From positions 1 through 38,053 of the IMG/VR virus record IMGVR_UViG_3300031275_000001: a stretch of 38,053 nt of DNA. One strand, 5' to 3'. Positions 6,917 through 14,690 of the stretch are shown in pieces. The position numbers and the translations under genes are program-made. Under the pieces are notes generated by a model. It did no database searches, was not told the origin of the DNA, and saw only the letters and a program-made list of their open reading frames with translations. The stretch comes from a virus. Every line of letters starts with the position of its first letter. Positions within the stretch are counted from its first letter, which is position 1.

Positions 6917-9162
6917 TGTTTCACCTCTCTTGATTCTACGCTCATGTCTAGGTGTGATTTCGTTTCGACAGACATATCAAGGTGTGGCTTGGTTTCTACC
7001 GACATGTCAAGGTGAGATTGCGAGAACAGCCACATTCTCAAAGCCTCGCCCAATCCACCCATTGTCCTAGTATCCCCAACCTTTATTGCTTCAATAAGGG
7101 ATAGAAGAGCTAATACTCCAAGCGAGGGGGAATCACCAATCTTGATGCCTTGAGCAATGGAAAGATAAATAGCTTCTGTTAATAAGAGTGAGGCATCCCC
7201 TAGCTTTACGCCATCCGTGCGGAGCAGGATAGCCTTTATTAGTGGAGAGTCACCTACTTTTGTACCATCCGATAATTGAAGATTTGCCAGCATCTCATGG
7301 AGTCGTGTATCCCCTAGTTTTAAGCCCTCAGTAAGGTAAAGATAAATAATTCCTGTTACTTCAATGAGGGTTATATCATCCAGCTTCAGCCCATCAGCAC
7401 GGGTAAGGGACATCAGCGCCTCAAGAAGCCCAGAATCACCAACCTTCAATCCATCACTAATTGAAGGTAACATACTACCTAGAAGAGAGCGAGCACTACC
7501 TAGTTCTAGTCCATCAGTTCTGCTTAACAGTGAAAGGAGATTACTTGTGTCTCCAGCCTTTATGCCGTCAAGCTTGCTTAACATTCCATAGGGGAGACGA
7601 TTATCACCTGCCGTTAAACCATCAGTTAAGGATAACCCGGCAATCATACTTCGGGAACGGCTGTCACCTGGCTTTACTCCATCAGCTCGTGATAGACCAG
7701 CAAGCATACTTCTAAGTCTGCTATCACCAGCTAAGATTGAATCAGTAACACTCAATAGAAATACAGTTACTGTCTCAAAGTATGCACTAGCACTCCACTC
7801 TCCCTCGCCAGCACTATTCTTAGCCTGAGTCTGAAACTCGTATTCTGTCCCAGGGTCAAGCTCTGTTAAGTCCTCGTAGTATTCGTCATTGGTTTCTAGG
7901 CTGTTCTGCCACTCGGTTTCTGTCCATTGTTCTATAAACTTCACCACAAACCAAGAGGCATAGAGGATGTCGTTATCTACACATCGCTCTATTGTTACCT
8001 TAGAATCATTGCCATCTTGCCAGAGTTTATGAGTATTATAGCCATAGTGAATTGTTTGAACAGAATCGGTTGTATGATAGCCATTTCCCATAATCGGGAC
8101 TGGCATAAACGATTTGCTTACATCAATCGCAATACTTAGGGCAGAGGTAGAACTATAACCTGTAATTTCCTCCAGCCCACTTTGAACAGAAATACTAGGA
8201 TGCTCTATTGCAAAGTAAGAGATATACATAGGACGGCTAGTGTTTGAAACACCTCGCCTAAACTCCACCTCGTTGTTTGCCGACAATCTACCCCTGCACA
8301 ATGCTCGCCCCACAAAGGACTGAGCCCATACCTTGTAGTTGAATACTAGGAGTGCCTTATCAAGATTAACCTCGTTGATTGAATCTGTGTTTACATCAGT
8401 CGAGACTGTAACAAGCCCACTTTGGACAGTAGCCCCCTCCCATTCGACTACATACCAGTAAGTAACTGGGTAGTATGTGGTGCTCCCTGAATAGACTGAT
8501 AGTTCGATTTGTGTAGTAGAAAGAAATCTGGAACGTATAAAGTTAAAGTAAGGCTCACAGGTAGAGAAATCCGCTCTCAGTGATAGCACAATAAATGATT
8601 TGGACAGATTAACGGCATTGATTGTTTCCTCATGTGTCTCATCGCCATCGCTAAATGAAGTTTCCCCTTCCTGGACAGTGAAATCGTCGCCACTGATAGC
8701 CTGCCACTCTACATAGCAATTCCCCAGGTCACTGTATCTAGTAGCTTTTATCTTGGTGTAATTACCATTAACGGGAGTGGTTAGCCTAACCTCCGCTAAT
8801 GCACAGTCAACCTCGCTTCTATTGCTTCGACAGCTCGCAATAACAAACGACTTCCCTACGGGGACTGGGGTATCAAGGGTTACTTCATACTCTGTTATAC
8901 CTACAAGGGATATTAGCCCGCGCTGGACACCCACATCTGTCTTCCTCCACCTAAACCTAGCCTCACAGGACTCTCCTCCATCGTCACTTATCTTCCCATT
9001 GGTTCGGGCAGTAGTGTTTCCTATATTAGAGGCTGCGAGGTATTCTGCTGTGGGGGCTACTATGCCAACTATTCTACCGAACTCGGTAATGCGTCCAACG
9101 ATAGTCCTGCCATACTCATCAATCCCATTTACCTTAGCTTTGCCAAACTCTGTAAGCTTCAT
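6913..9162 (-). CDS. large repeat-rich tail fibre protein with fibronectin-III-like domain
   Basis: A 749-residue protein. Residues about 75-410 hold four degenerate copies of an 80-90 residue unit marked by TVQ-x-G or SVQSG, about 30 residues, then a hydrophobic strand (SFIVLS, ALLVFN, SFMPVP). Residues about 410-465 resemble fibronectin type III (LDPGTEYEFQTQAKNSAGEG). Residues 473-712 hold about 12 tandem 18-22 residue repeats of the form DGLKxGDSxLxxML. The tail carries three HLDMSVE repeats. This is a long fibrous virion protein, likely for host or surface contact. Its start overlaps a short upstream reading frame, and its stop overlaps the next gene (ATGA). Confidence 0.8.
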   Translation of the reverse strand: MKLTEFGKAKVNGIDEYGRTIVGRITEFGRIVGIVAPTAEYLAASNIGNTTARTNGKISDDGGESCEARFRWRKTDVGVQRGLISLVGITEYEVTLDTPVPVGKSFVIASCRSNRSEVDCALAEVRLTTPVNGNYTKIKATRYSDLGNCYVEWQAISGDDFTVQEGETSFSDGDETHEETINAVNLSKSFIVLSLRADFSTCEPYFNFIRSRFLSTTQIELSVYSGSTTYYPVTYWYVVEWEGATVQSGLVTVSTDVNTDSINEVNLDKALLVFNYKVWAQSFVGRALCRGRLSANNEVEFRRGVSNTSRPMYISYFAIEHPSISVQSGLEEITGYSSTSALSIAIDVSKSFMPVPIMGNGYHTTDSVQTIHYGYNTHKLWQDGNDSKVTIERCVDNDILYASWFVVKFIEQWTETEWQNSLETNDEYYEDLTELDPGTEYEFQTQAKNSAGEGEWSASAYFETVTVFLLSVTDSILAGDSRLRSMLAGLSRADGVKPGDSRSRSMIAGLSLTDGLTAGDNRLPYGMLSKLDGIKAGDTSNLLSLLSRTDGLELGSARSLLGSMLPSISDGLKVGDSGLLEALMSLTRADGLKLDDITLIEVTGIIYLYLTEGLKLGDTRLHEMLANLQLSDGTKVGDSPLIKAILLRTDGVKLGDASLLLTEAIYLSIAQGIKIGDSPSLGVLALLSLIEAIKVGDTRTMGGLGEALRMWLFSQSHLDMSVETKPHLDMSVETKSHLDMSVESREVKQ
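6928..7017 (-). repeat. three tandem HLDMSVE repeats at the end of the fibre gene
   Basis: Codons 716-745 encode HLDMSVETKP, HLDMSVETKS and HLDMSVESRE, a 10-residue (30-base) repeat. The last copy contains ATGAGCGTAGAA, identical to the first 12 bases of the downstream gene at 6916. Confidence 0.8.
7027..7746 (-). repeat. about 12 tandem DGLKxGDS repeats in the fibre protein
   Basis: Codons 473-712 repeat every 18-22 residues, each starting D-G-[LVIT]-K-x-G-D-[ST] and followed by a Leu-rich stretch. Copies include DGVKPGDS, DGIKAGDT, DGLKVGDS, EGLKLGDT and EAIKVGDT. They are diverged at the DNA level, so the array is old rather than a recent slippage product. Confidence 0.8.
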
Positions 9163-9245
9163 TCACCATCTTCCTTCAGGATTCTATAGGGCATTGGTTC
9201 TCCTATTCAGCCTGAGCTGGGCATTACGTTCTATGCACTTGTTTA

Positions 9246-9311
9246 TTACAGCATATATATCAACGCCAGCACCAAGATTAGAACTGCTAAGAAGTATTTA
9301 ATAGCTTTCAT
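9246..9311 (-). CDS. micro-gene for a 21-residue transmembrane peptide
   Basis: The minus-strand frame encodes MKAIKYFLAVLILVLALIYML, a basic N-terminus followed by one unbroken hydrophobic helix. An AAGGA ribosome site lies 7-8 bases before the ATG. It sits in the gap between two tail genes, where single-helix holin or spanin-like peptides can occur. Length makes it uncertain. Confidence 0.4.
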   Translation of the reverse strand: MKAIKYFLAVLILVLALIYML

Positions 9312-9351
9312 GATATAATTCCTTTATCATATCATCGGTTGTCTTTTGCAT
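9298..9351 (-). CDS. micro-ORF of 17 residues upstream of the membrane peptide
   Basis: Encodes MQKTTDDMIKELYHESY with an AGGAG ribosome site before the ATG. Its last codons overlap the start of the membrane micro-gene. It could be a tiny protein or a leader that couples translation to the next frame. Low certainty. Confidence 0.28.
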   Translation of the reverse strand: MQKTTDDMIKELYHESY

Positions 9352-9365
9352 AATTTCTCCTACCA

Positions 9366-10025
9366 TTATTTCATCACGACGGTATTTGCATAGACCCAGA
9401 TTTCCTTGTCCACATCGGCCATATTTTCTGACCGAATAGCCCAAGTGACTATAGTGCCTGCGGCAGGTGGAAGATTAGTAGTTTTGGTCGTTTTCGCTGC
9501 GCCATCTACCCAAGTTTCTAGCCCGCTGGCTGTTAGTCTCTGTTGTATAAGATAACGGGTTGCTACTAACGAAGTTGCCAAGTCTAATATGCTGGTGGTT
9601 GTCCCATCTCCTGAGATGGCACGGAGAGCACCATCAAGAATATCAATACCAGCTATACGATTGCTCTCACTTAATGGGTCGGCTTTCCAAGTAAAAGCTA
9701 CCGTAAACCTGCAATCAGCTATATCTCTGGGGTTAATCTCAAAAGCCCACCAAGGCTCATCATTTATACGAGGAACCCCACCAGCAACAGCACAATATCC
9801 AAGAGCGGTAGAGCCGTTCGTAGCTCCTGTGCTAACTTTTATGCTGGCACCTTCTTGGTTAACAGCACCTGTGCCTGTTACTGTTTTTAAGAAGTTTGCA
9901 TACCATATCTGAATCCATCTGCGTTTCAAGAGTATGTCATAAATCTCGTTTATGGTATCTGTGCCTACACCATGAACGCCTGTAGTTAGCTTCTCATGTA
10001 TCCAAACCCAAGGACTTTTAATCAT
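9366..10025 (-). CDS. late structural protein, lectin-like tail fibre component
   Basis: A 219-residue protein. After a short helical N-terminus (WIHEKLTTGVHGVGTDTINE), the rest is beta-rich with alternating polar and hydrophobic residues (WWAFEINPRDIADCRFTVAF, WADGAAKTTKTT-like linkers, TIVTWAIRSENM), resembling concanavalin-like or jelly-roll folds of fibre tips. It follows the small gene upstream by two bases, in the tail gene cluster. Probably a receptor-binding or fibre protein; no exact family is recognised. Confidence 0.6.
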   Translation of the reverse strand: MIKSPWVWIHEKLTTGVHGVGTDTINEIYDILLKRRWIQIWYANFLKTVTGTGAVNQEGASIKVSTGATNGSTALGYCAVAGGVPRINDEPWWAFEINPRDIADCRFTVAFTWKADPLSESNRIAGIDILDGALRAISGDGTTTSILDLATSLVATRYLIQQRLTASGLETWVDGAAKTTKTTNLPPAAGTIVTWAIRSENMADVDKEIWVYANTVVMK

Positions 10026-10027
10026 TT

Positions 10028-10327
10028 TTATGCCACCTTCGTATAGACTCCATCAAAGCCTATTGAGTGGGCTTCCCCACCAACATTCTTGACTCTGATA
10101 TAGATTGAATTGGTTACATGAGAACCATAACACGGATATACGCCTTTACCAGTTACGGCATCGAAGGCTACCGTATACGTGCCGTCATACCACTCAATCT
10201 CAATGTCGTCCTCAAAGTAGATGTTATGAATTGCTGCCTCATGGCTGGCTGCTGGCTGGATAGTCTGGTAAGCGTCATTTGCTATCTGTTCCCCACAAGC
10301 TGAAAATACATCTCCTATTGCTGCCAT
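10028..10327 (-). CDS. small beta-rich virion protein
   Basis: A 99-residue protein, apparently a single beta-sandwich domain (DDIEIEWYDGTYTVAFDAVT, SIYIRVKNVGGEAHSIGF). Such Ig- or discoidin-like domains decorate phage capsids or tails. AGGAGG precedes the start. It lies between the connector-like genes and the fibres. Function inferred from position and composition. Confidence 0.6.
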   Translation of the reverse strand: MAAIGDVFSACGEQIANDAYQTIQPAASHEAAIHNIYFEDDIEIEWYDGTYTVAFDAVTGKGVYPCYGSHVTNSIYIRVKNVGGEAHSIGFDGVYTKVA

Positions 10328-10394
10328 AGTTCCTCCTTTTTATTCCTGCCGATTCGCTACTTTTAGAAATGCCATATTCGCCTCCATATAGCAC

Positions 10395-10421
10395 GGTAGG
10401 GAGTCAAGAGACTCACCTACC
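10395..10421 (-). other. intercistronic stem-loop
   Basis: GGTAGG-GAGTC / AAGA / GACTC-A-CCTACC pairs in an 11-bp stem with one bulge. No U tract follows on either strand, so it is not a normal terminator. It sits between two late structural genes and may protect or process the mRNA. Confidence 0.5.
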
Positions 10422-10441
10422 ACTGCAAGACCCTCTAATGG

Positions 10442-10990
10442 TTATCCAGCATCGGCTGCTGTTACGGTATAAGTGAGATTGACCACGTTGTCATCAACCA
10501 CAGGCTGAGATGCAGCAAACTTACCAGCACAGAGCAGAGTGCCACCGCCCGCGGTGTTAGACTTAACAGTGGGGTCAGACCCACCACCCACTAGGGCTGC
10601 TCCGTAGAGTGTCTTGGTGGCATTGGCTGTAAAGACTGCCTTGTTCGCTGAGTTAGTTATAGACTCCTCGGTTGACTCAGCCTCCTCATACTCAGGACGG
10701 GTAGCTTCATCATAGGCTGCGAACTCAGTGTATCCTGGCACTGCGTATGTCTCATCCCCATCAGGGGTGAAGTTATCCTCAAACATTACGCAATACCAGG
10801 TCGTAATCTGCGTGGCAGCGTGGAGCATGATATTGAGAAATGCGTTCAAGCCTTCATCAGTAACGATGTTCTCAGCCCTGCTGCTTGATAGCAGGTTGCC
10901 TTGCTTGTCTCTGACTTCTACCTCAAAGACACCCTTGAACTTCCCTCCTGACCGCAGGTTTGACGGTAGATTGACCTTTATCTCTTTCAT
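10442..10990 (-). CDS. phage tail or neck-associated structural protein
   Basis: A 182-residue protein starting MKEIKVNLPSNLRSGGKFKG. The core EVRDKQGNLL followed by AENIVTDEGLNAFLNIMLHA and a string of Gly/Thr/Ala-rich strands matches a common phage structural protein type often annotated as tail fibre or hypothetical. The ATG at 10990 is preferred over an upstream start because of the AAGGAGG just before it and because the longer form would overlap the previous gene by nearly 100 bases. Position between the connector and the fibres suggests a tail component. Confidence 0.65.
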   Translation of the reverse strand: MKEIKVNLPSNLRSGGKFKGVFEVEVRDKQGNLLSSSRAENIVTDEGLNAFLNIMLHAATQITTWYCVMFEDNFTPDGDETYAVPGYTEFAAYDEATRPEYEEAESTEESITNSANKAVFTANATKTLYGAALVGGGSDPTVKSNTAGGGTLLCAGKFAASQPVVDDNVVNLTYTVTAADAG

Positions 10991-11003
10991 AGTTTCCTCC
11001 TTT

Positions 11004-11579
11004 TTAGTATTTCCAGCCTTTCGCTGGAGTGATTGAATCGAGTCCTTTCTGATAAATTGCGTAGTGTTCACTTGCCCAGTCGTGATACCACTTTGCACTG
11101 GCTGGCACTATCTGAGCCCGCATCCTGTTTAGCCATGAACGAGCAGCTAAAGCGACAGTACCATCAACTAAGACTTCCTCTTCACCTTGTTTCAATGTAG
11201 ATGAAGATTCTGTTAGTTCGTGAACCTTAAGACAATATAAACAAATGTCCTCCCCAGAAGTCGGCTCGCTTTCAAGTGTTAGAGAATCCCCAAAAATACT
11301 GAATTCCAACTCGCTAGGCGGATAATTCCCTGTGGGATATTCGACCTTTACAACCTTGTCCCCAATTAAGCCCGTGATTTCGCTAAGGTCTATCTCCCTT
11401 GTGCCATCACTTTCTATTGTTTCCTTGACTTCATAAGGACTGACGTTAGAGATTTCTACAAGGACTTTGTTAATATGTAAATCCAGTTCATCATCAGCGA
11501 ACTCATAATCATTGCTAGATGAAAACTCGTCGCGGAGAAATTGTCTCGCAGTCGCCCTGATACCCGATAAATTCTTCAT
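11004..11579 (-). CDS. connector-like (head-tail adaptor) protein
   Basis: A 191-residue protein. The N-terminal helices (ARQFLRDEFSSSNDYEFADD, ELDLHINKVLVEIS) are typical of phage adaptor proteins that bind beneath the portal. The middle is a beta-rich domain, and the C-terminus has a helical VALAARSWLNRMRAQIV segment as in podovirus connector proteins. It lies after the capsid genes, where such adaptors are normally encoded. Assignment rests on this pattern and position. Confidence 0.6.
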   Translation of the reverse strand: MKNLSGIRATARQFLRDEFSSSNDYEFADDELDLHINKVLVEISNVSPYEVKETIESDGTREIDLSEITGLIGDKVVKVEYPTGNYPPSELEFSIFGDSLTLESEPTSGEDICLYCLKVHELTESSSTLKQGEEEVLVDGTVALAARSWLNRMRAQIVPASAKWYHDWASEHYAIYQKGLDSITPAKGWKY

Positions 11580-11586
11580 AGCTCAC

Positions 11587-11700
11587 CTACCTTCTATTGC
11601 TGCCTCGCCCTGTACTGCGAGTTGTCTTGCACCCCCCTCTCCCCCTGTTTGCCCTGACACCCCTGCCAGAGCCGTCTCGTTTAGGTGTTCCTTTAGCCAT
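11587..11700 (-). CDS. 37-residue basic Gly/Arg-rich micro-protein (copy A)
   Basis: The minus-strand frame encodes MAKGTPKRDGSGRGVRAN, then RGRGGC, then TGRGSNRR. It is nearly the same protein as the 36-residue one at 15838-15948. An AGGTGA ribosome site precedes the ATG at 11700. A longer reading frame over the same bases (11583-11765) is a shadow. The high Gly/Arg content and single Cys suggest a small nucleic-acid- or capsid-binding peptide; role unknown. Confidence 0.7.
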   Translation of the reverse strand: MAKGTPKRDGSGRGVRANRGRGGCKTTRSTGRGSNRR

Positions 11701-11707
11701 GCTTCAC

Positions 11708-11887
11708 CTACTTTCTGGAAAGTAATGCGGTCTTGCCGGTCTTTTTCCGGGCCATGTTGTAGCACATGGCGGAGGCCCGTTCTGGCTCTTCGCCGTTATC
11801 AATCTCAGTCTTTATGCAACTCTGAACGGCCTCTAGGACCGCATCATCAGAACTTTCTTTGGTCAAGTTATCTACTGCCGTTGGCAT
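11708..11887 (-). CDS. small late protein of unknown function
   Basis: A 59-residue protein beginning MPTAVDNLTKESSDDAVLEA and containing VQSCIKTEIDNGEEPERASA then MCYNMARKKTG. A similar segment often occurs at the ends of phage prohead protease or head proteins, but no catalytic motif is present. The start at 11887 has an ideal AAGGAGG site and overlaps the previous gene by 20 bases. Probably a head-assembly accessory. Confidence 0.65.
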   Translation of the reverse strand: MPTAVDNLTKESSDDAVLEAVQSCIKTEIDNGEEPERASAMCYNMARKKTGKTALLSRK

Positions 11888-13184
11888 AATTACCTCCTTT
11901 GACACACCAATGGTTGTCAAAAATAACTAAGCCTGCTTCCTTTAACCAATCATCTATATTTTTGCTGTGGTCAAAGTGCATTGGGCTTACTTCGTGTTCC
12001 CAAAAACAATCAAAATGGTAAAGTCTTGCACCTTCCTTCATTCCTCTTCCTAGCTTCAAGAGAAAGCTACGCAAGTCCTCGATATGCTCTAGCGTGTCTA
12101 TTGCGATAACAAGGTCAAACTTGCTCAGGTCTTGAGGAAATTCGCTGGTAAAGCTCACGTTCCTTGCCCCTGTTTTAGTGGCTCTAAACCGGGCGAAGTC
12201 CAGCGCTGTCTCGCTTATGTCATAACCGACTAGGTTTTTGTTCTTCCAGGAGAGTTCGATTAGCGCCGTCCCTATGCCACAGCCCACATCAAGGATATTC
12301 AGATGCTCGGCGTTCTTGATGCCAGCCATGCGTTGCTCTTTGTAGAACTTTGCGGAGTTGAACCCTACTAAGTCATAGAGATAAAGCTGGCCTATCTCTG
12401 GGTCTTTGTAGAAGTCCTCAGACGTTCCTTGCCACTCCTTCCATCTATCGCCTAGTTGCTTTGTTGCTACGGCTTGAGGAACAAGTTCCTTCGGCTCCTT
12501 CCCCAGATATTCAGCTAAGTCATTCCATAAATCGGGACTCTCTGGCTTCCAAGTCATTTTCTCTATCGCTTCCTGAGTGGTGTAAACCTTTTCCTTCAGG
12601 TGTTGAAGCTGAATCCCGGTATGTGCATAAACCTTCGATCCCGCCTGTCTGGCCTTGTTACAGAAGTCCCAATCCTCTGAGATGTAGATATTTTCATACC
12701 TACCAACCTCAAATATGGGATAACACTCCGACCAGCTCCCCTCGTTGAGAACTGGCATATCCTGAGTAATCTTTTCTAAGATGTTACGGCTAATCCCTAG
12801 AAATCCCGTTGAGACGAACTGCACTTCCTCTAAGTTACCTGATATGTGAAAATGCCCGTTCCATCCTCTTTGAGCTAGGAAGGTGCCTCCTCTTACCGGG
12901 TATAGCCCACCCACTACATCTAGTCCGCCACTCAGACCATCCAGTAACTTCTCGATGTCTCCGGGTGTGAATATAATGTCTCCGTCTAGGAATATCAGAT
13001 AAGGTGCTCGGTTTTTCTTCAAGAACTGGTAGGCTGCTACGCTTCGACTCCTGCTTATCAAAGCATCCCCTGTCTGAAACCACCACTCAAACCTGTAGTT
13101 TGTATTGTGTAGTCTCTCAACAGATACTACTGTATGGTCTGTAACCAGCCCATAAGAGCAAGTATAAAGTATGAAATCTAACAT
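11868..13184 (-). CDS. glycosyltransferase-methyltransferase fusion
   Basis: A 438-residue, two-domain enzyme. Residues about 1-215 look like a GT-A fold glycosyltransferase, with the metal-binding DGD motif at 67-69 (FLDGDIIF), an acidic EDWDFC motif at 170-175 and a His-containing HTG. Residues about 255-438 are a class I SAM-dependent methyltransferase, with the LDVGCGIG cofactor loop at 298-305, Asp322 binding the ribose, and DTLEHIE near 363. The fusion would transfer a sugar and methylate it or a related group. Its place between capsid and connector genes suggests modification of a virion protein or host surface glycan; the substrate is unknown. Confidence 0.85.
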   Translation of the reverse strand: MLDFILYTCSYGLVTDHTVVSVERLHNTNYRFEWWFQTGDALISRSRSVAAYQFLKKNRAPYLIFLDGDIIFTPGDIEKLLDGLSGGLDVVGGLYPVRGGTFLAQRGWNGHFHISGNLEEVQFVSTGFLGISRNILEKITQDMPVLNEGSWSECYPIFEVGRYENIYISEDWDFCNKARQAGSKVYAHTGIQLQHLKEKVYTTQEAIEKMTWKPESPDLWNDLAEYLGKEPKELVPQAVATKQLGDRWKEWQGTSEDFYKDPEIGQLYLYDLVGFNSAKFYKEQRMAGIKNAEHLNILDVGCGIGTALIELSWKNKNLVGYDISETALDFARFRATKTGARNVSFTSEFPQDLSKFDLVIAIDTLEHIEDLRSFLLKLGRGMKEGARLYHFDCFWEHEVSPMHFDHSKNIDDWLKEAGLVIFDNHWCVKGGNYANGSR

Positions 13185-13203
13185 AGCAGCCTCCTTTTTC
13201 CGG

Positions 13204-13629
13204 TTACGGAATTATGTAGTCCACATAGACATCGGCCACAAGGTCATCGGCGTTTGCTATGACACTTGAACCAATCAAAATCCAGGAGTTAGTGGCATTA
13301 TGATTGGCGTTTTGAGCTGCCACTTTGCAGTTGGCGTTAATCGCTGCCGCCGGTCCAGTCGCAATACCAATGTTCATGGCATTAGTCTCGAGAAACATTA
13401 TCGTGGCATTCAGGCTGTTATCAATAGCGTTATCCCCCAGGCCAACCTCAAGGTTACACGCTGCCTCTGCTGCCGTTTTAATGTCGGCTACTACCCTATC
13501 AATTAGAATGTCCTCATCTTCGGGGTTCTCCACACCACCTAATAGGGCATTGGCGTTGAAGTTACTCTTGGAAATCTTTATGGTGCCTTTGCGGACATGA
13601 GATTGCATTCCACTAGCATATAAAGTCAT
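13204..13629 (-). CDS. capsid-adjacent structural protein (decoration candidate)
   Basis: A 141-residue protein rich in Asn and Ala (NANALLGG, NHNATNSWIL), with beta-strand pattern throughout and no catalytic motif. It follows the major capsid gene by 55 bases, and a clear AGGAGG site precedes it. Small Ala/Asn-rich proteins next to the capsid gene are frequently decoration or head-fibre proteins. Family not recognised. Confidence 0.55.
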   Translation of the reverse strand: MTLYASGMQSHVRKGTIKISKSNFNANALLGGVENPEDEDILIDRVVADIKTAAEAACNLEVGLGDNAIDNSLNATIMFLETNAMNIGIATGPAAAINANCKVAAQNANHNATNSWILIGSSVIANADDLVADVYVDYIIP

Positions 13630-13683
13630 GAGTTTACCTCCTGTTTAGATTAGGATTTGTTTAGGCACATTCCCTTGAAAGCC

Positions 13684-14673
13684 TTAACTTGTTGCATCTA
13701 TGGCCGTAGTCTTCTTAATGCTGTGAACTCGGGATATAGACTTGGGGCTACCCTTCGCTAAGGCTGTGTAGCAGTATGCTCGAATACCCTCAGCGTTGTA
13801 GTTCTCCAGCTTCTCAAAGTGGTCAACCTCAAAGAAGTCTTGTCCACCGGTTTTACCACCAACGGCAAGGCTGACTCCGCCATCCTCGATTGAGCCTTTT
13901 CTGATAGCGTAGATGCTTACTAGTCCTCCAGAACCCAGCTTCCCACCGGTGTTGTCATTCTCATCTGCCAGGTAGTCCGATGGGACAATGGGGACACCAT
14001 TGACGCTTGGAATCAGTGTTCCAAACTCACTAGGAGTGCGAGCCATTATAATAGCTCCGGCCTTGCCCATACTGTAAATGAATAGTTGGTCAACTATCTC
14101 TTGAGGCATCAGTAAAAAGTCAGGACGTGGTTTGCAGGCATGGATAAGCCCCAGCAAGTTGACGATGCTAAGACCTACGGTGCCACCGCCTTGGTCGCAA
14201 TCCTGAGCAGTAGCGAATGTGTGTCCGCTAACAGCCGGACACAGCTTGTCCAGGCCATCAAACTCCTTCGGGTAAGTGGTGGCATCACCGTAAATGAGCT
14301 TGTCCTCGATAGTCCTGAGAGCCCCTTTTATGATCTGGGACTGTATGGCTGCCCGGTAGTCGTTGGGGTCCTTGTATGTTTCCTGAGCCGCTGCGACTAA
14401 TGCCCACTGGTCGCCAAATTCCTTCAGTGCCAATTCCGCCTGTCCATAAGTAGCGACTTCCTTCCAGCCATATTGCTCACCCTTGCTCTTAGCGGAGACA
14501 CCAGGGAGCGTTGCCTCACGGTTCCACTTCAGGGTGTAGGAGTCAATAGTAGTAATCGGGAGCATGGGTATAAGTTGCCCAACCTCGTATATCTCCTGGA
14601 CGATGCCGGGTAGTAACTTGGACTGCACCAGCTTCACCATTTCGGTAGTGCTGGCAAAATATCCGGTAATCAT
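13684..14673 (-). CDS. major capsid protein (HK97-like fold)
   Basis: A 329-residue protein of the size and order expected for an HK97-fold capsid. It opens with helices (MVKLVQSKLLPGIVQEIYEV), then the characteristic E-loop region (WNREATLPGVSAKSKGEQYG), the P-domain helix (AAIQSQIIKGALRTIEDKLI then YGDATTYP), GLDKL, and the A-domain strands with VPIVPSDYL. No N-terminal protease-processed delta region is visible, and a separate scaffold lies upstream. It is the main shell protein. The following gene may decorate it. Confidence 0.85.
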   Translation of the reverse strand: MITGYFASTTEMVKLVQSKLLPGIVQEIYEVGQLIPMLPITTIDSYTLKWNREATLPGVSAKSKGEQYGWKEVATYGQAELALKEFGDQWALVAAAQETYKDPNDYRAAIQSQIIKGALRTIEDKLIYGDATTYPKEFDGLDKLCPAVSGHTFATAQDCDQGGGTVGLSIVNLLGLIHACKPRPDFLLMPQEIVDQLFIYSMGKAGAIIMARTPSEFGTLIPSVNGVPIVPSDYLADENDNTGGKLGSGGLVSIYAIRKGSIEDGGVSLAVGGKTGGQDFFEVDHFEKLENYNAEGIRAYCYTALAKGSPKSISRVHSIKKTTAIDATS

Positions 14674-14690
14674 TTAGTTCCTCCTGTGCT

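Noticed and set aside
8777-9301. Plus-strand frame of 174 codons
   Set aside because: Mirror of the fibre gene; composition is Ser/Leu/Thr-rich shadow sequence with no family signature.
11583-11765. 60-codon minus-strand frame
   Set aside because: Overlaps the micro-gene 11587-11700 in another frame; the micro-gene has a conserved twin at 15838-15948.
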